Source: Coneutiohabitans sp964457925
GTDB lineage: Bacteria; Zhuqueibacterota; Zhuqueibacteria; Zhuqueibacterales; Zhuqueibacteraceae
NCBI GenBank assembly: GCA_964457925.1
Contig: CAYWGH010000001.1
Span: 372,001 to 436,000 of the forward strand
DNA length: 64,000 bases
Reading direction: 5' to 3'
Shown here: one piece after another, positions 1 to 8,555 of the stretch
Numbering within the stretch: the first letter of the stretch is position 1
How the letters are laid out: the number at the start of each line of letters is the position of its first letter
Program-made: the position numbers and the translations under genes
The notes under the pieces: model-generated
Seen by the model: only the letters and a program-made list of their open reading frames with translations
What the model was told of the DNA's origin: nothing
Database searches by the model: none

Positions 1-1
1 G

Positions 2-637
2 CTCGCGCTGCAGGCAAGGTTTGTCCAGCCGCGGCGAGTGAGTGAAACGATTTTTCACGAAGTTTTTATGAAACCGGCGCAAGCGGTGCAAGAATGGCTC
101 GAACTCGGAGCTGATGATTGCGCCAGAATGCGCCGCATTTATGATGCCTGGCATCGGCAATTCGCCGATCGCGAACTGGTATTGGGTTTGGTGCACGGCG
201 ATTTTTCGATCAAAAACATTATGGCCGATCCCAACACCCTCGAAATTACCGGCTTTATCGATTGGGATCTTGCGGATTTTTGCTCGATTCCATTGCTGGA
301 TGTCTTGCATTTTTTTATTCGTTTGGATGCGCGCTCGTTTCAGGATACGCCGCCCGCGATTGCCTTGCGTTTGATCCAAAGCGCGGCGGGCCTGCACCCG
401 AACCATTTTCAAAATGTGAGACAGCGCTACGATTACAGGCCGGAAGATTGGATGGGAATCGTGATGCTTTATTGGCAACATCGACTGCGAGGCTATCTCG
501 GCTCGCCCAAAAATTATAACCAGCGCTTCGTGCGTCGCCAGTTTTACGACGTGCTCGAGCTGTTTGAACGCGAAGTTTTTACGGTAAAAACGTTTGCCGG
601 CGCAGGGAGGCACGCGAGTGAAAAGACCATTGCCTAA
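2..637 (+). CDS. APH/choline-kinase-family phosphotransferase, 5' truncated by window edge
   Basis: C-terminal 211 residues of a small-molecule kinase of the aminoglycoside phosphotransferase/choline kinase fold. The catalytic loop is visible as HGDFSIKNIM and the metal-binding motif as GFIDWDLAD, spaced as in the family. The frame stays open to the window edge, so the true start lies upstream; an internal GTG at 38 is too late to preserve the N-lobe. The family transfers the ATP gamma-phosphate to hydroxyl groups of sugars, choline or antibiotics. Beside glycan genes, a sugar or lipid-linked glycan kinase is the likeliest role (inference). The last 20 bases overlap the next gene, so the two are probably co-translated. 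Confidence 0.8.
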   Translation, partial: LALQARFVQPRRVSETIFHEVFMKPAQAVQEWLELGADDCARMRRIYDAWHRQFADRELVLGLVHGDFSIKNIMADPNTLEITGFIDWDLADFCSIPLLDVLHFFIRLDARSFQDTPPAIALRLIQSAAGLHPNHFQNVRQRYDYRPEDWMGIVMLYWQHRLRGYLGSPKNYNQRFVRRQFYDVLELFEREVFTVKTFAGAGRHASEKTIA

Positions 638-2051
638 CCATGCTGTTGCCGGCCATCGTTCGCGGTCTACGCGCCACCAAACTGGAGCTTCTGTGAGTCG
701 TGATGTAAAGGCCACCTCATACGGCGCTTTGTTGAAAGCATTGCACCAGCGCGGCCTGACTTACGCCCTGTTGCGCGATCACCCGGATAAGCTCGGCATG
801 CGCGACCTTGATTTGGTGATTGATTTGACGCAACGCCAGGCGTTCGTAGCGTGCTGCGAGCAAAACGGTTTTCGCCTCCTAAAATCCGGACGCAGTAACC
901 CGGGCAAACTTGTGATGCTGTGTTGGAACGAAGCCGGCCCCCAAATTATTGATGTGCATGAACGATTGATTTATCAGGGCTATGAATATCTGAATGTCAA
1001 AACCATTTTGGCGCGCCGGCGGCAGGAAGGCCAGTACTATTTTTTAAGTTATGAAGATGAGTTATTGGCGCTGCTCTTTCACAATATCCTCGGCAAGGGG
1101 GAAATTCAGCAAAAGCATCGCGGCCGGTTGGAAGAATTGCTGCGCCTGCATCTGGATGAAGACTATCTCACCGCTCACGTGCGTGAATTTGGCCTGCACG
1201 AAATTCTAAGTCAGGCGCGCAAAAATTTTGTCGCGCTGCGCGAGGACGTCCAGGCGGTGAAGCGTTTGCGCCGCGCCGCGCTCCGCACGCTGCGCTGCAA
1301 GCCCGCGAGCAACGCCGTGCGGCGTGTACGCATGCGCTTGTCCGGCTTTTGGGAGAAATGGTTCGGGCCTCGCCGCGGCGCATTGATTGTCTTTGTCGGC
1401 CCGGATGGTTGCGGCAAAAGCTCAATTACCTCCGCGCTGCGCCGCGAATTTCGCAGCGCCACGATCACCACCGATATTGTTTATCTTGGCCCATGGGGGC
1501 AATACAAGCTGCCATTCATCAAAATTCTGAATGCGCTTCACATTAAACCCTATCGTCCCGAAGACAAAGCAAAGTATCGCAACCGGAAAATTAAATTCGA
1601 AACACCGGGGGCCTTTAGCCGTTTTGGGCGTGATGTCAAGGGCAGAATTTTTTATCTCGCGCTGGCCGCGGAGTTGTGGTTTCGCTATGTCGCTTTCGTG
1701 TTGCCCAAATTGCGGCGCGGGCGCATCGTGCTGGCGGATCGCTATGTTTATGATATCCTCATTGGCTATAAAAACCGCCCGATGGATTATTTCAACGGCA
1801 TACGCCAATGGATTTGCCGCACCTATCCGCAGCCGGATCTCGTCGTGCTGCTCGATGCTGCGCCCGAAATCATTCACGCGCGCAAGCCGCAATTCAACGT
1901 GCCGCAACTCATCGATATCCGGCAACGCTACCAGGAGCTTGGGCGCACGCTCGACTTTCATACGCTCGACACCAGCGTCAGCGTCTCGGCGTCGTTGGCT
2001 TTTTTTCGGCGCCATCTGCTGCCCAAAGTTTTGCAATCCTTGAACGCCTGA
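618..2051 (+). CDS. Nucleotidyltransferase-like domain fused to thymidylate-kinase-like P-loop domain
   Basis: A 477-residue two-domain protein. The N-terminal part (about 35-200) looks like a nucleotidyltransferase fold, with an acidic strand DLDLVID near residue 63. The C-terminal part carries a Walker A loop (GPDGCGKSS, about 261) and an LADRYVYD segment near 374 resembling the DR(Y/F) motif of thymidylate kinases. True dTMP kinases are about 210 residues and lack the N-terminal domain, so this is not a housekeeping Tmk. Proteins of this build recur in polysaccharide clusters, but the substrate is not known to me. GTG at 618 was chosen because GGGAGG lies 7 bases upstream; an in-frame TTG at 594 has no such site. 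Confidence 0.75.
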   Translation: MKRPLPNHAVAGHRSRSTRHQTGASVSRDVKATSYGALLKALHQRGLTYALLRDHPDKLGMRDLDLVIDLTQRQAFVACCEQNGFRLLKSGRSNPGKLVMLCWNEAGPQIIDVHERLIYQGYEYLNVKTILARRRQEGQYYFLSYEDELLALLFHNILGKGEIQQKHRGRLEELLRLHLDEDYLTAHVREFGLHEILSQARKNFVALREDVQAVKRLRRAALRTLRCKPASNAVRRVRMRLSGFWEKWFGPRRGALIVFVGPDGCGKSSITSALRREFRSATITTDIVYLGPWGQYKLPFIKILNALHIKPYRPEDKAKYRNRKIKFETPGAFSRFGRDVKGRIFYLALAAELWFRYVAFVLPKLRRGRIVLADRYVYDILIGYKNRPMDYFNGIRQWICRTYPQPDLVVLLDAAPEIIHARKPQFNVPQLIDIRQRYQELGRTLDFHTLDTSVSVSASLAFFRRHLLPKVLQSLNA

Positions 2052-2097
2052 ACAGAACGCGGCACGTTCCGCAAGTTATTTTATAAGAAACGGGTAC

Positions 2098-3621
2098 ATG
2101 TCCAGTAAAACGCGAAGTATTGGTGAGCAAGCCAAAGAAGGGATTTTTTATAACGCGCTCACGCGCCTGAGCGGCACATTTTTTCAATTTTTCTCCAGCG
2201 TCATACTCGCCCGGTTGCTGGCGGTGGAAGACTTTGGCGTCATGCAAATTGCAACGATGCTGCTTGGCTTTACCACCAAGTTTGGCGAGTTCGGTTTTAA
2301 CATGGGGCTTATTCAACGGCGCGAGGACGTGGGGCCGGAACATGTGAACACCATGTTCTGGATGGATCTTGCGCTCAAGCTATTTTTGTTTGCGATCATC
2401 ATCGTAGCCTTGCCTTTCTTGGTGGATTATTTTCATGAGCCGCGTTTGTGGCAGGTTATGCCCGCCGTCGGGGTCTATATGCTGCTCGATACGCTTTCGA
2501 ACCCCAGCTCCACTCTGCTCAAGCGTCAAATGCGGTTTAAAGAACAGGCCAAGATTGACATGCTTGACCGCGTGATCGAAGTGTTCAGCTCCGTCACGCT
2601 GGCATTCATGGGATTTCATGTGTGGAGCCTGATCCTCAGCAAATGGCTTGGCGTCTCCGTGGCTGCTGTGTTAACGGCGCGCGCAGCCGGTTGGCGGCCA
2701 CGTTTCATCATCGACTTCAAAGCCAGCAAGGATCTCTTCCATTTCGGCGGTTGGGTTTTCGTGAGAAACTTGTGCCGCGAAATGGCCGAAAATGTCGATT
2801 ACTTCTGGATCGCCCGCCATCTCAATACCACCCAGCTCGGCTATTACTCGAAGGCTTACGATTTGATGCGGCTGCCGCAAAAGCGCATCAGCCAGGCTTT
2901 CAACTCCGTGCTGTTTTCGGCGTTCTCGCGCGTGCAAGATCAGCCCGAAAAGATCAAAGCCGGGTTCGAAAAAGTTCTGACCACTGTGTCGCTTGCCAGC
3001 TATCCGTTGCTCGTCGGCATGATGCTGGTTGCTCCGGAATTCGTATTTCTGGTTTATGGCGAAAAATGGATGCCCATGGCCCTGCCGCTGCAGATCATGT
3101 GCTTGGCCGGCATTCTGCGCTCGATTGATCCGTTCTTGAATTCGGTTATCAGCGCCACTGGATATGTCAAGCACACGGCTTACCGCCGCTTCATCGAATT
3201 CGGCTTGCTCGCCGTTGCAACGTATATCGGTGTGCATTATGGCATCGTCGGCGTGTCCATTGCCGTGCTGGCGGTGGCGTTGATTGTCATGTTTCTCATG
3301 GTCAATTTGCTCAAACGTGTGGGTGCGGTGGGGTGGCGCGAGTATCTCTCGCCGCAAATGCCGGCGGTCGGGGGCAGTGTTGTCATGGTTGTCGCCGTCC
3401 TGGCGTTCCGCTTTCTGACGCAGGATATGCTCGGTGCGAATTCGATTTGGCTGCTGCTGGGCATGGTTGTAACTGGCGGGCTGTCTTATGTCGGCATCCT
3501 CTGGCTGGTGCGGCCCAAACGCGTCATGGCGCTGCTGGGAGAATTGTCCGGAGATATTGCCAAATACACCAAAAAGTATCGCAAAAAATTTGCACGTCTC
3601 GTGCCTTCCGCGTCAAAGTAG
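2098..3621 (+). CDS. Wzx/WzxC-type polysaccharide flippase (MOP superfamily)
   Basis: A 507-residue polytopic membrane protein of the lipopolysaccharide/polysaccharide exporter family. The opening, with GIFYNALTRLSG followed by ILARLLAVEDFGV, is typical of WzxC-like proteins, and about twelve to fourteen hydrophobic segments follow. These proteins move undecaprenyl-linked oligosaccharide units across the inner membrane. The neighbouring Wzy-type gene and glycosyltransferase support a Wzx/Wzy-dependent pathway. ATG start, 46 bases after the preceding gene. Confidence 0.9.
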   Translation: MSSKTRSIGEQAKEGIFYNALTRLSGTFFQFFSSVILARLLAVEDFGVMQIATMLLGFTTKFGEFGFNMGLIQRREDVGPEHVNTMFWMDLALKLFLFAIIIVALPFLVDYFHEPRLWQVMPAVGVYMLLDTLSNPSSTLLKRQMRFKEQAKIDMLDRVIEVFSSVTLAFMGFHVWSLILSKWLGVSVAAVLTARAAGWRPRFIIDFKASKDLFHFGGWVFVRNLCREMAENVDYFWIARHLNTTQLGYYSKAYDLMRLPQKRISQAFNSVLFSAFSRVQDQPEKIKAGFEKVLTTVSLASYPLLVGMMLVAPEFVFLVYGEKWMPMALPLQIMCLAGILRSIDPFLNSVISATGYVKHTAYRRFIEFGLLAVATYIGVHYGIVGVSIAVLAVALIVMFLMVNLLKRVGAVGWREYLSPQMPAVGGSVVMVVAVLAFRFLTQDMLGANSIWLLLGMVVTGGLSYVGILWLVRPKRVMALLGELSGDIAKYTKKYRKKFARLVPSASK

Positions 3622-3748
3622 GACGCCATGGAATATAACGGTTTACGCTTCAAAAGAGGAGTGAGGGTATAGTTTAACTCAGCGGATCAGGGGCATAAGC
3701 GCGCAGCCCGGTCAGATGATTCTTCCATTACCTTGAGGTTACAAAACT

Positions 3749-5101
3749 GTGTCAGCTCGCGTTCTCGTCATCGTTACCATATTCGTCGCCATGCTGGGCT
3801 GGACGCTGCGCCGGCCTTTTGTCGGCGTTTGTGTTGTGGTGGCGCTTTTTCATTTGAATCTGAGAGTATTGGGCACGGGACTGGAAGATATCCGTTTTCA
3901 GTTTTATGCCACCCTGGTATTGATGATATCTTATTTCATCAATCAAGAAACGTTGAATCGCATACCCTCGCCCACGTATCCGCCGATGCGATGGCTGATT
4001 GCTTTTACCTCGATGACGTTCATCACCAGCGCCTGGGCGGTTGACTCTGGGCATGCCTTTGACAGCGCGTTTGAGTTTTCGAAGATCATCGTTTTTGCGT
4101 GGTTCATGAGCAAGATCATCAAAACCGAGAAAGAGCTGCGCATCTTGCTGTATGTGATTTTTGCGGGTTGCTGGTATACTTCGTTCATGGCGCAGTGGGG
4201 CGTGCAATGGAATATTATTGATGAAGTCGAAATCGGTGTGGCCACCGGCGGCAGCGGCACGCACCTTATGATGTTTTTGCCCCTGATGATCCTGATGGTG
4301 ATTTACGGCAACTGGAAGGAGAAGCTGTATGCCGGTGCCATCATCCCCTTTGTGCTGAATTTTTTGCCGAATACGGAGTCTGGCTCGCGGTCGACTTTTC
4401 TGACGCTGATAACGGTGAGCGTCATGTTGTTACTGTTTTTGCCCGGACGAATGCGGCTGAAAGCTTTGCCCCCGATGATTATCGCGGGATTGCTGTTTAT
4501 TTTCGTTTTAACCCCGCCGGGGTATTTTGAATACATGACCACGATTCTCGATCCCAGCTCCGAAAGCTCGGCGGCCTCGCGTGCGCTGATCAACGCAGCA
4601 AGTTTTAAAATTATTCAGGAATATCCGCTGGGAATCGGTTATGACAATTATCCCATTGTTTCGATGAAGTATTTGCCGGATGAAGCGCTTACCGATTTGG
4701 GCACGCGCGATGCCCACAATAGCTTCCTCAAAATCACATGTGAATTCGGCATCATCGGATTCATTTTTTGGATCACGGCTGCTTTTATGACCTGGCGATA
4801 TTTTCGCAAAGTGCGAAGAACGTTGAAAAGCAGCGGTGCCCGGCCCACGACTCTCCAGCTCAGCGCCATGTCTTTCGAAATCGGGCTGATCAGCATCTTT
4901 CCCGGCTTGTGGACGCACAATTATAACCAGCTCGATTCCCTGTATTGGATGGTCGCACTGAGCGGCGTGCTTTATACCTTGCAACAGAGGCAAACCCCCG
5001 AAGCGGAGCCGGCGCAAAGCACGAAGCCGCCCTTGCCGGCCAAAGCGCCCGGGGTATTGCCGCCGCCCCAAAAGCCGGCGATCAAAGCTGCGACGGTTTG
5101 A
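3749..5101 (+). CDS. O-antigen ligase/polymerase (Wzy/WaaL)-type membrane protein
   Basis: A 450-residue membrane protein with about ten hydrophobic segments and a long periplasmic loop in the second half, the layout of the Wzy_C/O-antigen ligase family. Within that loop the segment GTRDAHNSFLKI holds the family's conserved Asp-Ala-His-Asn-Ser cluster. The C-terminus is a Pro/Ala/Lys-rich tail. It would polymerise or ligate lipid-linked repeat units at the periplasmic face. GTG start at 3749, with TGAGG about 10 bases upstream. Polymerase and ligase cannot be told apart from sequence alone. Confidence 0.85.
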   Translation: MSARVLVIVTIFVAMLGWTLRRPFVGVCVVVALFHLNLRVLGTGLEDIRFQFYATLVLMISYFINQETLNRIPSPTYPPMRWLIAFTSMTFITSAWAVDSGHAFDSAFEFSKIIVFAWFMSKIIKTEKELRILLYVIFAGCWYTSFMAQWGVQWNIIDEVEIGVATGGSGTHLMMFLPLMILMVIYGNWKEKLYAGAIIPFVLNFLPNTESGSRSTFLTLITVSVMLLLFLPGRMRLKALPPMIIAGLLFIFVLTPPGYFEYMTTILDPSSESSAASRALINAASFKIIQEYPLGIGYDNYPIVSMKYLPDEALTDLGTRDAHNSFLKITCEFGIIGFIFWITAAFMTWRYFRKVRRTLKSSGARPTTLQLSAMSFEIGLISIFPGLWTHNYNQLDSLYWMVALSGVLYTLQQRQTPEAEPAQSTKPPLPAKAPGVLPPPQKPAIKAATV

Positions 5102-5157
5102 GAAAGTTGTGATTCTATCCTCAAAACCAAGCCGTTCAAGCCCAACATGATATTGTG

Positions 5158-6189
5158 ATGAATTCGACGCTCAAAAAAAATGTTTATGCTGGCCTGCGCC
5201 GCCTCGGCGTCTACCGCTTTTTGCGGTGGTGGCATCGCAAGCAAGCCGTCATCCTGACCTATCATGGCGTGATCTCAAACGGCGACGATAGTTATCTCAA
5301 TCGCAACAGCGTGCCGGCGGAAATGTTTGACCGGCAAATGGACTATTTGAAACGGCATTATCACATCATGGCTTTGCCGGATCTCGTTCGCCGCCTGGTC
5401 GCGCGCGAGCCCTTGCCGCCGTATACCTTGGCGATCACATTCGACGACGGCTTCTACAACAACTACGCCATTGCCGCGCCGATTCTGCGAAAATATGATC
5501 TGCCTGCGACGATTTTTTTGACCACAGCTTTCATCAACAGCCCGCAATTGGGATTGTGGACCGAGCGCGTCGATTGGCTTTTGCAAACTGCCACCACCGC
5601 GGGCCTGGCATTCGCGATGGACGGCGAAGTGCAGCATTTGGCTTTGAACACGACGCGCGATCGCATCATTGCGTCGGATTTGGTGCGCGGTTATCTCAAA
5701 CGGCTTCCGCCCAAAGCGCGTGAAGAGGCCATTGCAAAATTGGCGGAAGAGATCGGGGGGATGCGGGATCTTGATGGCGGGATGGCAGAACGGTATGCTT
5801 TCTTAACGTGGGATCAAGTCCGCGAAATGCAGCAATGGCGCATCAGCTTCGGCTCCCATACACATACACACTCGATTATGTCGGGTTTGAGCCTGGCAGA
5901 AGCGCATTTTGAGCTAAACGAATCGCGCCATTTGATTGAGTCTGAATTGGGTGCGCCCTGCACGATTTTCAGTTATCCCAACGGCTCGGCGCGCGACTTC
6001 GGCAAACGCGACATCGAACTGCTGCGCAAGCTGGGATTTGTTGCCGCCACCAGCCAGCTTCCGGGATTCAATGATCACAAGACCAATCTCTATGCCTTGC
6101 GGCGCATTAACATCTCACGCCACCGGGATTTCAATTTTTTCCTGGCAAAAATTTCGGGAATGCATTCGCATGTCAGCTACAAAGCTTGA
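5158..6189 (+). CDS. Polysaccharide deacetylase (NodB/CE4 family)
   Basis: A 343-residue protein with the CE4 deacetylase fold. Motif 1 is TFDDGFYNN (Asp96, Asp97) and motif 2 is SHTHTHS (His234, His238), supplying the catalytic base and metal ligands. The N-terminal VILTYHGV is also typical. These enzymes remove N- or O-acetyl groups from glycans. No clear signal peptide is seen, so it may act in the cytoplasm or as a membrane-peripheral protein. ATG at 5158 is used; GTG at 5155 is directly upstream, and neither has a strong ribosome binding site. Confidence 0.88.
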   Translation: MNSTLKKNVYAGLRRLGVYRFLRWWHRKQAVILTYHGVISNGDDSYLNRNSVPAEMFDRQMDYLKRHYHIMALPDLVRRLVAREPLPPYTLAITFDDGFYNNYAIAAPILRKYDLPATIFLTTAFINSPQLGLWTERVDWLLQTATTAGLAFAMDGEVQHLALNTTRDRIIASDLVRGYLKRLPPKAREEAIAKLAEEIGGMRDLDGGMAERYAFLTWDQVREMQQWRISFGSHTHTHSIMSGLSLAEAHFELNESRHLIESELGAPCTIFSYPNGSARDFGKRDIELLRKLGFVAATSQLPGFNDHKTNLYALRRINISRHRDFNFFLAKISGMHSHVSYKA

Positions 6190-6246
6190 GCGTTGCGCCC
6201 TCGCGAGGCGCAGCGCAGATAGAAAAGAATTCGAGGAGACCGGCGT

Positions 6247-6921
6247 ATGCTGATTACATTTTCCGGAATGGTGGGCAGCGGAAAATCGAAGAATGCGCAA
6301 AACACGCTGCTGCTGCTGCAAGAATTTGGTTATGCGCCGCATTATTTGCGCTTTCGCATGCTGGGCTGGTGGCAACTGCTTGTTCCGCCCTCGCGTGCGC
6401 CCTGGCAAATGCGGGAAGATTCGCCGTCCACCAAGCCGCCGCGGCCGCTGATGACGGCCTCTCGCAAGCGCCGTCTCGGCCTCGACAAACGTCTCACCAT
6501 GCCGGTTTTTCTCGGTTATTTGCTGCGCATCCTGCGCTTTCGGATTTATCGTTATCTCTATCATCGCCATGATGTATTGGTGTTGAACCGTTACTTCTAC
6601 GACAATCTCGCGCAGTTTCGCGCCGCGAATGCGCGCGAGCAAAAGTATTTGCACCTGCTGCTCGCCGCCATTCCCAAGCCCGACCTGGCCTTTTTGATGA
6701 CGGTGCGTCCGGAAACCGCATTGCAACGGCGCGCGAGCTATCACCGCCATGAACTGCAACAGCTTGCGGAAAATTATGCCCGCATCCAAAAACAGATCAG
6801 CCGGCTTATGGTTATTGCAACGGACAACTTGAGCTTAGTTGACAGCCAAATTGAAAAAAGTGTCCGCGCCGTTTTTCATCAAGAACAGATGCGCCTGCAT
6901 GAAGAAAAAAACGCTTCATAG
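6247..6921 (+). CDS. Thymidylate-kinase-like P-loop NTPase
   Basis: A 224-residue P-loop protein beginning with LITFSGMVGSGKSK (Walker A at residues 7-15). An LNRYFYDNL segment near 116 corresponds to the DR(Y/F) motif of deoxynucleotide kinases, with Asp replaced by Asn. Length matches dTMP kinase, but general similarity is weak and the gene sits inside a glycan cluster, so it is more likely a cluster-specific kinase of unknown substrate. It overlaps the next gene by 23 bases. Confidence 0.7.
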   Translation: MLITFSGMVGSGKSKNAQNTLLLLQEFGYAPHYLRFRMLGWWQLLVPPSRAPWQMREDSPSTKPPRPLMTASRKRRLGLDKRLTMPVFLGYLLRILRFRIYRYLYHRHDVLVLNRYFYDNLAQFRAANAREQKYLHLLLAAIPKPDLAFLMTVRPETALQRRASYHRHELQQLAENYARIQKQISRLMVIATDNLSLVDSQIEKSVRAVFHQEQMRLHEEKNAS

Positions 6922-8113
6922 AATAAAAATCGCGCATCCGACGCCGGGGCTGCATGTTGGCGGCAAAGAGCATGGCATGGTTAATCTGGTTAACCGGATG
7001 TCGCCCGAGATTTTTGAAAATTATATTTTCACCTTCAAACAGGGCGGCTTTCTGAGCCGTCAGGTTGATCCCAAGCAATGCCGCGTCGTCACGCTGGGAA
7101 ATCGTCCGGGCGGGGATGTGCGCATTCCCTTTAAGCTGGCCAAGCATTTTCGCCGCCATCATTTTAATATCGTGCACACGCGTTCCTGGAGCACACTCTT
7201 GGAAGGCGCCTTCGCAGCAAAAGTGACGGGCGTTCCGATTCTGATTCACGGCGAGCACGGATTTATTAAGGATGACACCCGGCTGCATGCCTGGATCCAG
7301 CGTCTGATATGGAATCGTGCGGAGCGGGTCATCTGTGTTTCCAGCGTATTGCGCGAGAACCTTGTTGCGCGCCTCGGCTTTCCGCGGGAAAAAATCCAGA
7401 TTATCAAAAACGGCGTCAATCTCGAACGCTTCGAAATTACCATCGACGCATACGCATTCCGCACGGCGCTGGGCATTCCACCGGAGGCCCTGGTTTTTGG
7501 CAGCATCGGTCGATTTGTGCCGGTTAAAGATTATGCCACCTTGATCAAGGCCGCGAAAGTCGTGGTCTCGAAAATGCCGGAAGCCCGCCTGGTTTTTTGC
7601 GGCGATGGGCCGCTTAAGAATGAGCTCTCTGCGCTGGCGGAAAGTTTGGGCATAGCCGGCCACGTGCATTTTTTGAATTGGCGCGATGATATTCCCAAGC
7701 TGTTGCAGGTGTATGATGTTTTTGTGTTGTCCTCCCTCAGCGAGGGAATGTCGAATGCGATTCTCGAAGCCATGTGTGCCGGCCGGCCGGTGGTGGCCAC
7801 CCATGTCGGGGGCAACCCGGAATTGGTGGTAAATAACAAAACCGGCCTGCTGGTGCCGTCGCAAGACCCGCAGCAAATGGGCGAAGCGATACTCGCCTTG
7901 TTGTCGAACACAACGCGCCGCCAGGCCATGGGTGACGCCGGCCGGCAGCGCATCTTATCGCATTTCTCGCTGCAAGGGATGGTACGAAATTATGAAAAGA
8001 TGTACGTCGAAGCCGCTTCCCGCCACTTCGACTTTCATCTTGTCTTACAAGACAAAATCGACCGGCACTTTGCTGCCTCTGTGATGAATGCCGCGCCGCA
8101 ATTGGTCGAATGA
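6899..8113 (+). CDS. Glycosyltransferase family 4 (GT-B fold)
   Basis: A 404-residue GT4 glycosyltransferase. The N-lobe has GGKEHGMVNLV after a short basic start and HTRSWSTLLEG; the C-lobe has FGSIGRFVPVKDY, RLVFCGDGPL and the EX7E-type nucleotide-sugar site SEGMSNAILEAMCAG, followed by PVVATHVGGNPELV. It transfers a hexose-type sugar from a nucleotide donor to the growing lipid-linked glycan in the cytoplasm. ATG at 6899 gives a normal start (MKKKTLHRIKIAHPTPG); an upstream TTG would add an unrelated extension. Confidence 0.92.
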   Translation: MKKKTLHRIKIAHPTPGLHVGGKEHGMVNLVNRMSPEIFENYIFTFKQGGFLSRQVDPKQCRVVTLGNRPGGDVRIPFKLAKHFRRHHFNIVHTRSWSTLLEGAFAAKVTGVPILIHGEHGFIKDDTRLHAWIQRLIWNRAERVICVSSVLRENLVARLGFPREKIQIIKNGVNLERFEITIDAYAFRTALGIPPEALVFGSIGRFVPVKDYATLIKAAKVVVSKMPEARLVFCGDGPLKNELSALAESLGIAGHVHFLNWRDDIPKLLQVYDVFVLSSLSEGMSNAILEAMCAGRPVVATHVGGNPELVVNNKTGLLVPSQDPQQMGEAILALLSNTTRRQAMGDAGRQRILSHFSLQGMVRNYEKMYVEAASRHFDFHLVLQDKIDRHFAASVMNAAPQLVE

Positions 8114-8555
8114 GTGCAACGGGGTTTCTACAGCCCTAACCCGAACAAGCCGAAACCCAATTTTGCCGCCAAGTCATGAAGGCACCCCAAAAAAACTTAG
8201 TGACTTCGTGACTTGTGGTGAGAGATTTTTTACTTTTTTTGTAACGCTTCAACTTAAAGGAGACTACCCCGATTTGCAAACAAGCTGCAAATCAAAGCTT
8301 CTGCGAAGCCGCAACTAACTGTTCGGCAAAACTCGGTGTCTCCGGTGACCATCAGCGATAACGTTTTTCCACCGAAATGCGCCGGAGTCGCCGAACATTG
8401 CCGAAAAAAACTTTGGCAGGATGCTTTATCGGCAGAATTATTTTGAATCGTTCTGCCGACAAATCACTCTGCGACAAACTTTCAGAATTTTATTCTAACT
8501 TTGAGCGCCTTTTGGCCCTAAAGATCACGCGATAATATTGCATTCAGGAAAACCC
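8114..8555. other. 442-base non-coding interval with dispersed repeat and paired segments
   Basis: No convincing gene. At 8157-8267 there is an AT-rich stretch with an imperfect inverted pair (AAGTCATGAAG / CTTCGTGACTT) ending in AACTTAAAGGAGACTA; a related stretch lies at 38636-38707. At 8271-8293 GATTTGC pairs with GCAAATC. At 8320-8397 two nested pairs occur: TGTTCGGC (8320) with GCCGAACA (8390) and CTCCGG (8340) with CCGGAG (8382). A leader structure or repeat remnant is possible. Confidence 0.4.

Noticed and set aside
6812..7876. 354-codon minus-strand frame
   Set aside because: Antisense to the GT4 gene; composition is typical of a reverse-strand shadow.
8088..8318. 76-codon frame overlapping the end of the GT4 gene
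   Set aside because: It passes through repeat-like DNA and has no start signal or similarity.
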